From contig NZ_JABFMP010000014.1 in NCBI RefSeq assembly GCF_013359595.1, positions 62,001-126,000 of the forward strand: DNA of 64,000 bases. Direction: 5' to 3'. Made by a program: the position numbers and the translations under genes. This document shows positions 44,138-54,004 of the stretch, one piece after another. This DNA is from Pseudomonas sp. C1C7. Lineage in GTDB: Bacteria > Pseudomonadota > Gammaproteobacteria > Pseudomonadales > Pseudomonadaceae. The notes below the pieces were generated by a model. That model did not search any database. It was not told the origin of the DNA and saw nothing but the letters and a program-made list of their open reading frames with translations. The first letter of the stretch is position 1; each line of letters opens with the position of its first letter.

Positions 44138-45226
44138 ATGCCTGCCCAACTCAAGCGTCGCCTGTCCGTTTTCCTGCTGCTCGTCCTGCTGATCGCCGGG
44201 GGCTTCTTCGCCCATTGGTTCTTCAAGGGGCGTTTTTATGAAAGCACCGACAACGCGTATGTCCAGGGCGAGATCACCCGCGTATCCAGCCAACTGGGGG
44301 CGCGCATCGATCAGGTGCTGGTGCAGGACAACCAGCACGTCGAGAAAGGCCAACTGTTGATCCGGCTCGAAGGCGATGATTTCCGCCTCGCCGTCGACCG
44401 CGCCAACGCCGCCCTCGCCACCCGCCAGGCCGAACGCCTGCAAGCCCAGAGTAAACTGACGCAGCAGTCCAGCCTGATCGCCGCCAGCGATGCCCAGGTC
44501 GCCTCCACCCAGGCCAGCCTCGGCCGTTCGCAGATTGACCTCGCCCGCGCGCAAACCCTGCGCAAACCCGGCTACGTCTCGGAAGAACGGGTGACCACCC
44601 TCTCCGCCGACAACCACATTGCCCAGTCGCAGTTGAGCAAGGCCCAGGCCGATGCCCAGGGCCAGCGCCAGCAGGTCAATGCGCTGACCGCCGACATCAA
44701 GCGCCTGGACGCGCAGATCGCCAACGCCAAGGCCGATCTGGCCCAGGCCGAGCTGAACCTGACCCGCAGCGAAATCCATGCACCGATCAGCGGGCTGATC
44801 GGCCAGCGTGCGGCCCGCGAAGGCCAGTACGTGCAGGCCGGCGCCTACCTGCTGTCGATCGTGCCCGATGAAGACATCTGGATTCAGGCCAACTTCAAGG
44901 AAACCCAGATCGGCCACATGCAGCCCGGACAGAAAGCCGAACTGGTCTTCGACGCCTATGGCGACACGCCGATCGAAGCCCGGGTCGACAGCCTGTTCGC
45001 CGCCTCGGGCGCGCAGTTCAGCCTGTTGCCGCCGGACAATGCCACCGGCAACTTCACCAAGGTCGTGCAAAGGATTCCGGTCAAGCTGACCTTCGCCGCC
45101 GACAATCCGCTGCGCGGCAAGATCCGCCCGGGCATGTCGGTGACCGCCACCGTCAATATCAAGGACGCCCCTGAAACCGTCGCGCCCAAGGTAAGCAGCA
45201 AAGACAGCGCTGACGATGGCCGGTGA
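44138..45226 (+). CDS. emrA: EmrA-type membrane-fusion protein
   Basis: A 362-residue HlyD-family adaptor. A single N-terminal membrane anchor (about 8-27, LSVFLLLVLLIAGGFFAHWF) is followed by the biotinyl-lipoyl half-motif TDNAYVQGEITRVSSQL, a long alpha-helical hairpin (about 90-215, Gln/Ala-rich) and the second lipoyl half and beta-barrel (SEIHAPISGLIGQRAAREG, GMSVTATVN). It bridges the inner-membrane EmrB pump to an outer-membrane channel. The start is the second ATG (MPAQLKRR), just before the membrane anchor. It overlaps emrB by 11 bases. Confidence 0.92.
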   Translation: MPAQLKRRLSVFLLLVLLIAGGFFAHWFFKGRFYESTDNAYVQGEITRVSSQLGARIDQVLVQDNQHVEKGQLLIRLEGDDFRLAVDRANAALATRQAERLQAQSKLTQQSSLIAASDAQVASTQASLGRSQIDLARAQTLRKPGYVSEERVTTLSADNHIAQSQLSKAQADAQGQRQQVNALTADIKRLDAQIANAKADLAQAELNLTRSEIHAPISGLIGQRAAREGQYVQAGAYLLSIVPDEDIWIQANFKETQIGHMQPGQKAELVFDAYGDTPIEARVDSLFAASGAQFSLLPPDNATGNFTKVVQRIPVKLTFAADNPLRGKIRPGMSVTATVNIKDAPETVAPKVSSKDSADDGR

Positions 45227-46766
45227 CCAGCTGATCCGCCCGGTCGGGGAACCGACCCGGCGGGACTGGATCGCGGTAATGAGCGTGATGCTCGGCGCCT
45301 TCATGGCCGTGCTCGATATCCAGATCACCAATTCCTCGCTCAAGGACATCCAGGGTGCGTTGTCGGCCACCCTGGAAGAAGGCTCGTGGATCTCCACCTC
45401 TTATTTGGTGGCGGAAATCATCATGATCCCACTCACCGCCTGGCTGGTGCAGCTGCTGTCGGCGCGGCGGCTGGCTGTCTGGGTGTCATTGGGGTTTCTG
45501 GTCGCCTCGCTGCTGTGTTCCATGGCCTGGAGCCTGGAAAGCATGATCGTCTTCCGTGCGCTCCAGGGCTTTACCGGCGGCGCGCTGATCCCGCTGGCGT
45601 TTACCCTGACCCTGATCAAACTGCCCGAGCATCACCGCGCCAAGGGCATGGCGATGTTCGCCATGACCGCCACTTTCGCCCCTTCCATCGGCCCGACCCT
45701 CGGCGGCTGGCTGACTGAAAACTGGGGCTGGGAATACATCTTCTACATCAACATTCCGCCCGGTCTGATCATGATCGCCGGCCTGATGTACGGTCTGGAG
45801 AAGAAGGAAGCGCACTGGGAATTGCTGAAAAGCACCGACTACGCCGGCATTGTCACCCTCGGCGTCGGCCTGGGCTGCCTGCAGGTGTTTCTGGAGGAAG
45901 GCCATCGCAAGGACTGGCTCGAATCGGACCTGATCGTCACCCTCGGCAGCATCGCTCTGATCAGCCTGATCACCTTTGTGATCGTGCAGTTTTCCAAGCC
46001 CAATCCGCTGATCAACCTGGGCATCCTGGGCAATCGCAACTTCGGGCTGTCGAGTATTTCCAGTATCGGGATGGGGGTCGGGCTGTACGGTTCGATCTAT
46101 CTGCTGCCGCTGTACCTGGCGCAGATCCAGAACTACAACGCCCTGCAGATCGGCGAAGTGATCATGTGGATGGGCGTGCCCCAGCTGTTTCTGATTCCGC
46201 TGGTGCCGAAGCTGATGAAGTACATCTCGCCGAAATGGCTGTGCACGGTGGGTTTCGGCCTGTTCGGCCTGGCGAGTTTCTCTTCCGGGGTGCTGAACCC
46301 GGATTTCGCCGGGCCGCAGTTCAATCAGATCCAGATCATCCGGGCCCTGGGCCAGCCGCTGATCATGGTCACCATCTCACTGATCGCCACGGCCTACATC
46401 CTGCCCCAGGATGCGGGCTCGGCGTCGAGCCTGTTCAACATCCTGCGCAACCTGGGCGGCGCCATCGGCATCGCCCTCCTCGCCACCTTGCTGGATGCGC
46501 GGACCAAGACTTACTTCGATTACTTGCGCGAGTCCATCGTGCCCAGCAATCCGCAGGTGGCCGAGCGCCTGGCGTCATTGACCGACAAGCTGGGCAATGA
46601 GAATGCGGCGTTGGCCAAGCTCAGTGAGATTGCCCATCAGCAGGCGTCGATCATGGCCTACAACGATGCGTTTCATTTTGTCGGGATTGCGCTGGGGATC
46701 AGCATGGTGGCGGTGTTGTTGACCAGGACATTGCCGGCGGGGCTGAAGGCTGGGGAGGCTCACTGA
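45216..46766 (+). CDS. emrB: EmrB-type DHA2 multidrug efflux permease
   Basis: A 516-residue inner-membrane proton antiporter with 14 predicted helices. DHA2 motifs include AFMAVLDIQITNSSLKDIQG (motif D1), SARRLAVWVSLGF and the motif C-like GPTLGGWLTENWGWEYIFYINIPPG. It partners with EmrA for export of hydrophobic drugs across the envelope. No outer-membrane factor gene is adjacent, so a TolC-like protein encoded elsewhere is needed. The two coding regions overlap, so they are translationally coupled. Confidence 0.93.
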   Translation: MAGDQLIRPVGEPTRRDWIAVMSVMLGAFMAVLDIQITNSSLKDIQGALSATLEEGSWISTSYLVAEIIMIPLTAWLVQLLSARRLAVWVSLGFLVASLLCSMAWSLESMIVFRALQGFTGGALIPLAFTLTLIKLPEHHRAKGMAMFAMTATFAPSIGPTLGGWLTENWGWEYIFYINIPPGLIMIAGLMYGLEKKEAHWELLKSTDYAGIVTLGVGLGCLQVFLEEGHRKDWLESDLIVTLGSIALISLITFVIVQFSKPNPLINLGILGNRNFGLSSISSIGMGVGLYGSIYLLPLYLAQIQNYNALQIGEVIMWMGVPQLFLIPLVPKLMKYISPKWLCTVGFGLFGLASFSSGVLNPDFAGPQFNQIQIIRALGQPLIMVTISLIATAYILPQDAGSASSLFNILRNLGGAIGIALLATLLDARTKTYFDYLRESIVPSNPQVAERLASLTDKLGNENAALAKLSEIAHQQASIMAYNDAFHFVGIALGISMVAVLLTRTLPAGLKAGEAH

Positions 46767-46784
46767 GTTTTGTGCCGCCTTCAA

Positions 46785-46889
46785 TGGCCTCTTCGCGGGC
46801 AAGCCCGCTCCCACAAGGTTTGAAGGTGTTCATCTATTTTGTGTACACCATCAGACCCTGTGGGAGCGGGCTTGCCCGCGAAGAGGCCA
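46785..46889. repeat. REP doublet (REPIN)
   Basis: TGGCCTCTTCGCGGGCAAGC with GCTCCCACA faces TGTGGGAGCGGGCTTGCCCG ending GAAGAGGCCA. The two REPs are perfect inverted copies about 50 bases apart, at the convergent emrB/uvrB junction. Confidence 0.92.
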
Positions 46890-46907
46890 GCAGGAACAGC
46901 ACAAAAA

Positions 46908-48923
46908 TCAGGCTGTGATCAACCGCTCCCGCAACTTGGCAATCTCATCGCGCATCTGCGCCGCCGCTTCGAACTCCAGATCCCGCGCCAGCTGATACAT
47001 CTTCTCTTCCAGCGCCTTGATCCGCTTGGTGATCTCACCCGGCGAGCGCAATTGCGCTTCGTATTTGGCGTTTTCCTCGGCGGCCTTGGCCATGCCCTTG
47101 CGCTTCTTGCTGCGCGAGCCCGGCACGGTGGCGCCTTCCATGATGTCGGCGACGTCCTTTTTCACCCCTTTGGGAACGATGCCATGGGCCTCGTTGAAGG
47201 CAATCTGCTTCTCGCGTCGGCGTTCGGTTTCGCCGATGGCCCGTTCCATGGAACCGGTCATGTTGTCGGCATACAGAATCGCCCGGCCGTTGAGGTTACG
47301 GGCGGCGCGGCCGATGGTCTGGATCAGCGAGCGCTCGGAGCGCAGGAAGCCTTCCTTGTCCGCGTCGAGGATCGCCACCAGCGACACTTCCGGCATGTCC
47401 AGGCCTTCGCGCAGCAGGTTGATCCCCACCAGCACATCGAAGGTGCCCAGGCGCAGGTCGCGGATGATCTCGACCCGCTCCACGGTATCGATATCCGAGT
47501 GCAGGTAGCGCACGCGCACACCGTGATCGGCCAGGTAATCGGTCAGGTCTTCGGCCATGCGCTTGGTCAGCGTGGTGACCAGCACCCGCTCCTCGACCGC
47601 CACGCGCTTGGTGATTTCCGACAGCAAATCGTCGACCTGGGTCAGTGCCGGGCGAATCTCCACCTGCGGGTCCACCAGGCCGGTCGGACGCACCACCATG
47701 TCGATGACGCGCCCGGCGTGCTCGGCTTCATAGTTGCCCGGGGTCGCCGAGACGAAAATGGTCTGCGGGCTCACCCCTTCCCATTCGTCGAAGCGCATGG
47801 GCCGGTTGTCCAGCGCCGAAGGCAGGCGGAAGCCGTATTCCACCAGGGTCTCCTTACGCGAGCGGTCGCCTTTATACATGGCGCCGACCTGCGGCACGCT
47901 GACGTGGGATTCGTCGATCACCAGCAAGGCGTCAGCCGGCAGGTAGTCGTAGAGCGTCGGCGGCGCCGCCCCAGCCGGACGTCCGGACAGGTAGCGCGAG
48001 TAGTTTTCGATGCCGTTGCAGTAACCCAGTTCGAGGATCATCTCCAGGTCGAAACGGGTGCGCTGCTCCAAGCGCTGGGCTTCCACCAGTTTGTTGTTGG
48101 AACGCAGGTATTCCAGGCGCTCCTGCAACTCGACTTTGATGCCCTCCACCGCATCGAGCAGGGTTTCCCGTGGGGTCACGTAGTGGCTTTTCGGATAGAA
48201 GGTGAAGCGCGGCAGTTTGCGCAGGACTTCGCCGGTCAACGGATCGAACGCGGAAATGCTTTCCACCTCGTCATCGAACAGTTCGATGCGGATCGCTTCG
48301 AAGTCCGATTCCGCCGGGTGGATATCGATCACGTCGCCGCGCACGCGGAACGTCGCGCGAGCGAAATCCATGTCGTTGCGGGTGTATTGCAGGTCGGCGA
48401 GGCGTCGCAGCAGCGCGCGCTGATCGAGCTTGTCGCCGCGATCCACGTGCAACACCATCTTCAGGTAGGTTTCCGGACTGCCCAGACCGTAGATGCAGGA
48501 CACCGTGGTGACGATGATGGCGTCCTTGCGCTCCAGCAGGGCCTTGGTCGCGGACAGACGCATCTGCTCGATGTGGTCGTTGATCGAGGCGTCCTTCTCG
48601 ATGAAGGTGTCCGAGGACGGCACATACGCTTCCGGCTGGTAGTAGTCGTAGTAGGACACGAAGTACTCGACGGCGTTGTTCGGGAAAAACGACTTGAACT
48701 CGCCGTACAACTGCGCCGCCAGGGTCTTGTTCGGCGCCAGCACCAGGGTCGGACGCTGCACCTGGGCGATCACGTTGGCGATGCTGAAGGTCTTGCCCGA
48801 ACCGGTCACACCGAGCAGCGTCTGGTGGGCCAGCCCCGCCTCGATGCCCTCGACCATCAGGCGAATGGCTTCCGGCTGATCGCCGGCGGGCGCGAAACGG
48901 GTGACTAGCTCAAATTCGGACAT
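46908..48923 (-). CDS. uvrB: Excinuclease ABC subunit B
   Basis: A 671-residue helicase-like core of nucleotide excision repair that receives lesions from UvrA and recruits UvrC. It has Walker [16 protein letters not shown] (near 40), the beta-hairpin segment [15 protein letters not shown], helicase motifs including DESHVS and QTIGRAARN, and the C-terminal UVR domain ([20 protein letters not shown]). ATG is chosen over the TTG just upstream. It is divergent from the aminotransferase gene, as in P. aeruginosa. Confidence 0.97.
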   Translation of the reverse strand: MSEFELVTRFAPAGDQPEAIRLMVEGIEAGLAHQTLLGVTGSGKTFSIANVIAQVQRPTLVLAPNKTLAAQLYGEFKSFFPNNAVEYFVSYYDYYQPEAYVPSSDTFIEKDASINDHIEQMRLSATKALLERKDAIIVTTVSCIYGLGSPETYLKMVLHVDRGDKLDQRALLRRLADLQYTRNDMDFARATFRVRGDVIDIHPAESDFEAIRIELFDDEVESISAFDPLTGEVLRKLPRFTFYPKSHYVTPRETLLDAVEGIKVELQERLEYLRSNNKLVEAQRLEQRTRFDLEMILELGYCNGIENYSRYLSGRPAGAAPPTLYDYLPADALLVIDESHVSVPQVGAMYKGDRSRKETLVEYGFRLPSALDNRPMRFDEWEGVSPQTIFVSATPGNYEAEHAGRVIDMVVRPTGLVDPQVEIRPALTQVDDLLSEITKRVAVEERVLVTTLTKRMAEDLTDYLADHGVRVRYLHSDIDTVERVEIIRDLRLGTFDVLVGINLLREGLDMPEVSLVAILDADKEGFLRSERSLIQTIGRAARNLNGRAILYADNMTGSMERAIGETERRREKQIAFNEAHGIVPKGVKKDVADIMEGATVPGSRSKKRKGMAKAAEENAKYEAQLRSPGEITKRIKALEEKMYQLARDLEFEAAAQMRDEIAKLRERLITA

Positions 48924-49251
48924 CAATGATCTCTCTGTTCTCGGCGCAACCGGCAGGAACGGGAAGGCCGCAAACGACGCGCGTCGCCGCAGGAAAAAGC
49001 TGGATTGTGCTCAATGTGGAGCCGATTGCCATCGCTTTCAAGGCAAACGTCCTACGTCCCTTGAAGTCTTTGATTACACCAATCGACTAACGGTCGAAAA
49101 ATAATCGGAAAAACTTGGGTTAAAAACCGAATAGTCTGTCGCCATCGATGGAAGATGACCTCTATACTAGCTCCCCGTTTGTGCACCGCTCTAGTGCATT
49201 CGGCTGGAGCGCCACACGTCCCTCCACTCTCCATTCAGAGCCGCCGCAAAA
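48924..49251. other. uvrB/aminotransferase divergent intergenic region
   Basis: A 328-base gap with no gene seen. A TATACT (49163-49168) in front of the aminotransferase is a probable -10, but no good -35 accompanies it. No CTG-N10-CAG LexA box was found for uvrB. Confidence 0.5.
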
Positions 49252-50448
49252 ATGAGCCTGTTCTCCGCTGTCGAAATGGCACCCCGCGATCCAATCCTGG
49301 GCCTCAACGAAGCATTCAACGCCGATACCCGTACCGACAAGGTCAATCTGGGGGTAGGTGTTTACTGCAACGAGGAGGGGCGAATTCCACTTTTGCGCGC
49401 CGTTGTCGAAGCCGAGACGATTCGCGTCGCTCAACACGCTTCGCGTGGCTACCTGCCAATCGACGGTATCGCTGCCTACGACCAGGCCGTGCAAAAGCTG
49501 CTGTTCGGCAATGATTCGCCACTGATCGCTGCTGGCCGCGTGGTCACCACCCAGGCCGTCGGCGGTACCGGCGCACTGAAAATCGGTGCCGACTTCCTCA
49601 AGCAACTGCTGCCGAACGCCGTCGTGGCCATCAGCGACCCGAGCTGGGAAAACCACCGCGCGCTGTTCGAAACCGCCGGCTTCCCGGTGCAGAACTACCG
49701 CTACTACGACGCCGCGACCCACGACGTGAACCGCGCCGGCCTGCTGGAAGACCTGAACGCGCTGCCGAACGGCTCGATCATCGTGCTGCACGCCTGCTGC
49801 CACAACCCGACCGGCGTCGACCTGAGCCCGGCGGACTGGAAAAACGTTCTGGAAGCCGTGAAAGCCAAGGGTCACGTGCCGTTCCTCGACATGGCCTACC
49901 AGGGCTTTGGCGATGGCATCGACGAAGACGCCGCCGCCGTGCGCCTGTTCGCCGAGTCGGGCCTGACCTTCTTCGTGTCCAGCTCGTTCTCCAAATCCTT
50001 CTCGCTGTACGGCGAGCGCGTTGGCGCCCTGTCGATCGTCAGCGAATCGAAAGAAGAAAGCGCGCGCGTGCTGTCGCAGGTCAAGCGTGTGATCCGCACC
50101 AACTACTCCAACCCGCCGACCCATGGTGCAAGCATCGTCGCGGCCGTGCTGAACAGCCCGGAACTGCGCGCCCAGTGGGAAGCCGAACTGGCTGAAATGC
50201 GCCTGCGCATCAAGGGCATGCGTACCCAGATGGTCGACCTGCTGGCGAAAAACGCGCCGCAGCGCGATTTCAGCTTCGTCGGTCGCCAGCGCGGCATGTT
50301 CTCCTACTCCGGCCTGTCCGTTGAACAGGTTCACCGCCTGCGCAACGAGTTCGGCATCTACGCCCTGGACACCGGCCGCATCTGCGTGGCCGCGCTGAAC
50401 CAGAGCAACATCAAAGTCGTGACGGATGCGATCGTTCAGGTGATCTGA
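49252..50448 (+). CDS. Aromatic/aspartate aminotransferase (class I, TyrB/PhhC-like)
   Basis: A 398-residue PLP enzyme of aminotransferase subfamily I-alpha, which swaps amino groups between aspartate or aromatic amino acids and 2-oxoglutarate. VNLGVGVYCNEEGRIPLL, HACCHNPTGVDL, the PLP-lysine in SSSFSKSFSLYGERVGAL (near 247) and the substrate-carboxylate Arg in DTGRICVAALN (near 375) are conserved. TyrB/PhhC and AspC share this fold, so aromatic versus aspartate preference cannot be settled by eye. It is followed by a strong terminator. Confidence 0.92.
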   Translation: MSLFSAVEMAPRDPILGLNEAFNADTRTDKVNLGVGVYCNEEGRIPLLRAVVEAETIRVAQHASRGYLPIDGIAAYDQAVQKLLFGNDSPLIAAGRVVTTQAVGGTGALKIGADFLKQLLPNAVVAISDPSWENHRALFETAGFPVQNYRYYDAATHDVNRAGLLEDLNALPNGSIIVLHACCHNPTGVDLSPADWKNVLEAVKAKGHVPFLDMAYQGFGDGIDEDAAAVRLFAESGLTFFVSSSFSKSFSLYGERVGALSIVSESKEESARVLSQVKRVIRTNYSNPPTHGASIVAAVLNSPELRAQWEAELAEMRLRIKGMRTQMVDLLAKNAPQRDFSFVGRQRGMFSYSGLSVEQVHRLRNEFGIYALDTGRICVAALNQSNIKVVTDAIVQVI

Positions 50449-50464
50449 ACCGCAGCTTGAGACG

Positions 50465-50497
50465 AAAAACGGGAAGCCAGCCGGCTTCCCGTTTTTA
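50465..50497 (+). terminator. Terminator of the aminotransferase gene
   Basis: AAAAACGGGAAGCC-AGCC-GGCTTCCCGTTTTT, a nine-pair GC stem with A and T flanks, within 20 bases of the stop codon. Confidence 0.92.
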
Positions 50498-50614
50498 TTT
50501 GTGGCAGATAAATCTCAAGACAGCGCCTGCGCCCACTAAACTCCACAGCAATTCAATGTCGCACCGCCGCTCCCACAAGTTTGTGTACACCCCGAAATTC
50601 TTGCGAGAACCCCT

Positions 50615-50824
50615 ATGAAAAACGACAACCTGCGCGCCGACCGCGATGATCTGGACGATCTGGACGACTTCACCCCCCGCACCCCGACCAAACGCGGCGG
50701 CAACCTGGTCATGCAAGTGGCGACCGGCGTGTTTCTCGGCGGCCTGGCGCTGTGGCTGGTGCAACTGGGCGCCACGGCGCTTTACGCGAAACTGATGATG
50801 GCCACCATTACCTTCGGCGGTTAG
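50615..50824 (+). CDS. Small acidic single-pass membrane protein, function unknown
   Basis: A 69-residue protein: a charged N-terminus (DDLDDLDDF at 11-19) with a basic stretch (PTKRGG), then one hydrophobic helix at about 34-57 (MQVATGVFLGGLALWLVQLG), and a short tail. The positive segment before the helix predicts the N-terminus inside. Codon use has the GC-rich third positions normal for this genome. I do not recognise the family. It is flanked by the aminotransferase terminator and tRNA-Asn, so it is likely transcribed alone. Confidence 0.7.
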   Translation: MKNDNLRADRDDLDDLDDFTPRTPTKRGGNLVMQVATGVFLGGLALWLVQLGATALYAKLMMATITFGG

Positions 50825-50898
50825 GCCGGTTGTGCGGCCGTCAATCGCCGATAAACCACCGCCTGTCCCGTGAAATCCGTCCGATTGCTATCTGACGC

Positions 50899-50926
50899 TT
50901 GACTTCTCTTTTTGAATCAGTAACAT
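50899..50926 (+). promoter_or_regulatory. Sigma-70 promoter of tRNA-Asn
   Basis: TTGACT, a 16-base spacer and TAACAT, with the mature tRNA beginning 10 bases after the -10. Confidence 0.75.
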
Positions 50927-50935
50927 AGCCGGCAT

Positions 50936-51011
<76 letters not shown>

Positions 51012-51015
51012 GATC

Positions 51016-51045
51016 AAAAAACCCGCCTTATGGCGGGTTTTTTCG
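51016..51045. terminator. Terminator downstream of tRNA-Asn
   Basis: AAAAAACCCGCC-TTAT-GGCGGGTTTTTT, a symmetric stem with both A and T runs, so it can also stop transcription arriving from the minus-strand AraC gene. Confidence 0.92.
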
Positions 51046-51060
51046 TTTTCGCGTCGCGCT

Positions 51061-51993
51061 TCAGGTATTCAACGGCGACTGCGGTGTGTCCGGGTTGAGT
51101 TGCTGACGGCGAAATTGCCCCGGAGGCTGGCCATGGATCTGACGAAAGCGCCGCGAAAAGTAAGCTTCGTCGGCGAAACCGCACAATCGCGCCACTTCCC
51201 CTACCGGCCGCGTGCCGTTGAGCAAGTAGTTGCGGGCCGCGTGCATCCGGCGCTCCAGCACCAGCTCGGTAAAGGTCTTGCCGACTTCCTTGCGCAACCA
51301 GTGCGTCAGGTACGTCGGTGACAGGTAGGTCGCGGCGGCGACCTTGATCAGGTTGAGGTCTGGATCGGCGATGTTCTTGCGCAAATATTCGGACATCCGG
51401 CTCAGCGCATCACGCCGGCTGACTTCGGCGGCGTTCTCTTCGGCCAGGCGCTTGAGCGGTTCGGCATACAAGGCACACACGCTTCCCACCAGTTGCAGCA
51501 GCAAACCCTTGAGCATCTCGCGGGTGCCAAACTGTCGGTTCTCGTCGAGCACGCGCATTTGCTCGATCAAACCGCAGACTTTGCTGAAATCCTCATCGCC
51601 GAGTACGAAGTCCAGGTGCTCCTGGAAGCGAAATGGCGACAGTTCGGGCGCTAGGAGAATCGACACTTCCTCCAGGTCCATCGGGTCGCACTGCAAGTGC
51701 GGCAGCAGGAAGGTCTGGGAAAAATTGATCACCATGAAATTGCTATCGGCCGGATGCGGAATCACGTGCACCCGATGCGGCAGGATGAAGGCCAGGGTAT
51801 TGCGCGGAAACGGACGCTCGACATTGCCGATGTGCTGCACGGTGTCGCCGCCGAGGTTGATCTGAATCTGGAAGTACTCATGACGATGGGGGCTGGTTTC
51901 GGCACGCCGCCCCTTTTTGTCGCGGATGTAGAAGTCCGTCAGCTCGCTGCGTTGCTGCATGACGTAGGTAGGTACTCGACTCGGTAACGACAT
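51061..51993 (-). CDS. AraC-family regulator (controls the adjacent catabolic operon)
   Basis: A 310-residue regulator with an N-terminal cupin-like sensing domain (about 25-110: HRHEYFQIQINLGG, ILPHRVHVIPH) and a C-terminal double-HTH AraC domain (about 200-300: IKVAAATYLSPTYLTHWLRK, RPVGEVARLCGFADEAYFSRRF). The ATG of MSLPSRVPTYV gives the usual AraC length; longer frames upstream lack a ribosome-binding site. It is divergent from the MFS/FAH/SDR/dehydrogenase operon and is inferred to activate it. Confidence 0.88.
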   Translation of the reverse strand: MSLPSRVPTYVMQQRSELTDFYIRDKKGRRAETSPHRHEYFQIQINLGGDTVQHIGNVERPFPRNTLAFILPHRVHVIPHPADSNFMVINFSQTFLLPHLQCDPMDLEEVSILLAPELSPFRFQEHLDFVLGDEDFSKVCGLIEQMRVLDENRQFGTREMLKGLLLQLVGSVCALYAEPLKRLAEENAAEVSRRDALSRMSEYLRKNIADPDLNLIKVAAATYLSPTYLTHWLRKEVGKTFTELVLERRMHAARNYLLNGTRPVGEVARLCGFADEAYFSRRFRQIHGQPPGQFRRQQLNPDTPQSPLNT

Positions 51994-52570
51994 CGGCTGA
52001 GGATCCTCGACAGGTACATGGACAGCTTGTCGCCACACCGCAATGGAGACGACGACGGAGGGATTGTGACGGTGAACCCGGCCACGTTTCAACAACTCAT
52101 AGGATGACACAGGCATCGACGGATAATTTGTATCCGTGAGTGCAACTTTTCCTGTCCAAAAAACCGATCTCGATCATCATTTTTTATTTCAATAAAAACA
52201 ATAAGTTAGAAACAATCCAAGACTGAAAGCGTTGGCACACTTTCTTGGACAGGCATATTGATCACGGTTTTCATGCGAAAAAACGATCTAACGCCTCCGT
52301 TGATTTTTGAAGGTTGTACGACCACTGTGGCAGGCAATGCAGCCCCACCCACCCAAAAACAATCATTAGGTGCGCACATCATGAACCTGCTTTTTCCCCT
52401 CGCCGACCCGCCCGACCTCTCCTTGAATCCGCCTTGCCGGAACATGTCCCCGGACGTCTGACACCGGCTCTCCGCGCCGCTTTTGCAAAACACGCTGTTC
52501 CCCAACCGGGAGCAACGGGCTCGGCTGCGCGCAGAAATCTCGATTCTTCTAACAATAACGAGGTCTACCC
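51994..52570. other. Divergent control region between AraC regulator and MFS operon
   Basis: A 577-base gap with no gene seen, AT-rich in its middle (52150-52220). It contains CCTGTCCAA (52151-52159) and its inverted copy TTGGACAGG (52245-52253), 85 bases apart, which are candidate regulator half-sites, and a Crc/Hfq-like AACAATAA tract just before the MFS ribosome-binding site. Confidence 0.5.
52549..52556 (+). promoter_or_regulatory. Crc/Hfq AAYAAYAA motif before the MFS gene
   Basis: AACAATAA exactly fits the Pseudomonas catabolite-activity motif AAYAAYAA and lies immediately upstream of the CGAGG ribosome-binding site, where Crc/Hfq normally block translation. Confidence 0.55.
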
Positions 52571-53905
52571 ATGTCCAACTCCACCACTTCCACGGCGACG
52601 GCTGGCGTCCGCGATGCCGCCCCCACCCAGCGACTGCCGACACGTCGGCGCTGGTTCATGCTGTCACTGCTGCTGGTCGCCACCATCATTAACTACATCG
52701 ACCGGGTGAACATCTCGATCGCGGCGCCGTTCATGGCCAAGGACCTGGGCCTGGACAAGATCGAAATGGGCCTGATCTTTTCCGCGTTCGCCTGGACCTA
52801 CGCCCTCGCACTGGTGCCTGCCGGGTTCATCGCCGACCGCTTCGGCTCCAGGTTGACCTATGGGGTGTCGCTGATCAGCTGGTCGACCGTCACTGTGCTG
52901 CAGGGCTTCGCCACAGGATTTGCATCCTTGTTCGGCCTGCGCCTGGCCGTCGGTGCGATGGAGGCGCCGGCATTTCCGGCCAACAGCCGCGCAGTGACCG
53001 TGTGGTTCCCGGCGCGCGAACGCGGGATGGCCAGCAGCATTTACGTGTGCGGCCAGTATCTGGGCACCGCCCTGTTCACCGGCGCATTGCTCTGGCTGGC
53101 GACCACCTTTGACTGGCGCCACGTGTTCTACAGCACCGGGTTGCTGGGCATCGTCTTCGGGGTGATCTGGTTGTTCCTTTACCGCGACCCGCTGAGCTGC
53201 AAGAAAGTCAGCAAGGAAGAACTGAAATACATCGAAAGCGGTGGCGGCCTGGTCAAGAGCAGCCAGGAGCGTACCCGCTTCAACTGGCGGCAAGTCGCCG
53301 AACTGTTCAGCTATCGGCAGGTCTGGGCGATTTGCATCGGCAAGTTCGCCAGCACCTCGGCGCTGTACTTCTTCCTCACCTGGTTCCCAACCTATCTGAT
53401 TGAAGAACGGCACCTGACCACCATCAAGGCAGGGATCTTTGCCGTGCTGCCCTTTGTCGGCGCGACCGTAGGCATTTTGCTCGCCGGGATCATTTCCGAC
53501 CTGCTGATACGCCGCGGCTACTCCATGTCCTTCGCACGCAAATTGCCGCTGGTGGTCGGCTCGATGCTGGGGATGTCGATCGTCCTGGTGAATTTCACCG
53601 ACTCGAACGCGATCTGCATTGCCATCCTGACCATCGCCTTCTTCGCCCAGGGCATCGCCTCGTCATCATGGGCGGCGGTGTCGGAGGTCGCCCCCAAGGA
53701 ACTGATCGGCCTGACCGGCGGTATCACCAGCCTGGCCGCGAATATCGGCGGGATCGTCACCCCGATCGTGATCGGCGCGATTGTCCACGCCACAGGCTCC
53801 TTCGCTTACGCGTTCTGGTTCATCGGCGGCGTGGCACTGATCGGTACCTTGTCCTATTCGCTGCTGCTCGGCCAGCTGTATCGCATCGAACTCAAGGCCC
53901 GCTGA
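52571..53905 (+). CDS. MFS permease, anion:cation symporter family
   Basis: A 444-residue, about 12-helix inner-membrane transporter of the GudP/ExuT/phthalate group. Signatures are NYIDRVNISIAAPFMAKDLG in the first helix and APAFPANSRAVTVWFPARER in the 4-5 loop region. It is first gene of an apparent operon with FAH hydrolase, SDR and D-2-hydroxyacid dehydrogenase and should import their organic or sugar acid by proton symport. The substrate is not deducible by eye. Confidence 0.88.
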   Translation: MSNSTTSTATAGVRDAAPTQRLPTRRRWFMLSLLLVATIINYIDRVNISIAAPFMAKDLGLDKIEMGLIFSAFAWTYALALVPAGFIADRFGSRLTYGVSLISWSTVTVLQGFATGFASLFGLRLAVGAMEAPAFPANSRAVTVWFPARERGMASSIYVCGQYLGTALFTGALLWLATTFDWRHVFYSTGLLGIVFGVIWLFLYRDPLSCKKVSKEELKYIESGGGLVKSSQERTRFNWRQVAELFSYRQVWAICIGKFASTSALYFFLTWFPTYLIEERHLTTIKAGIFAVLPFVGATVGILLAGIISDLLIRRGYSMSFARKLPLVVGSMLGMSIVLVNFTDSNAICIAILTIAFFAQGIASSSWAAVSEVAPKELIGLTGGITSLAANIGGIVTPIVIGAIVHATGSFAYAFWFIGGVALIGTLSYSLLLGQLYRIELKAR

Positions 53906-54004
53906 TTCAAGAAAAGCGTTTTTCTCCAAGACGAGGCGGCATTCGTCCAACTTCACCCGCGATTGCCGCCGTACGCTGATGCTTCCTACAGGACCGACAC
54001 CAGG

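Noticed and set aside
46839..48908. A 689-codon open frame antisense to uvrB
   Set aside because: It is a shadow of the highly conserved uvrB gene.
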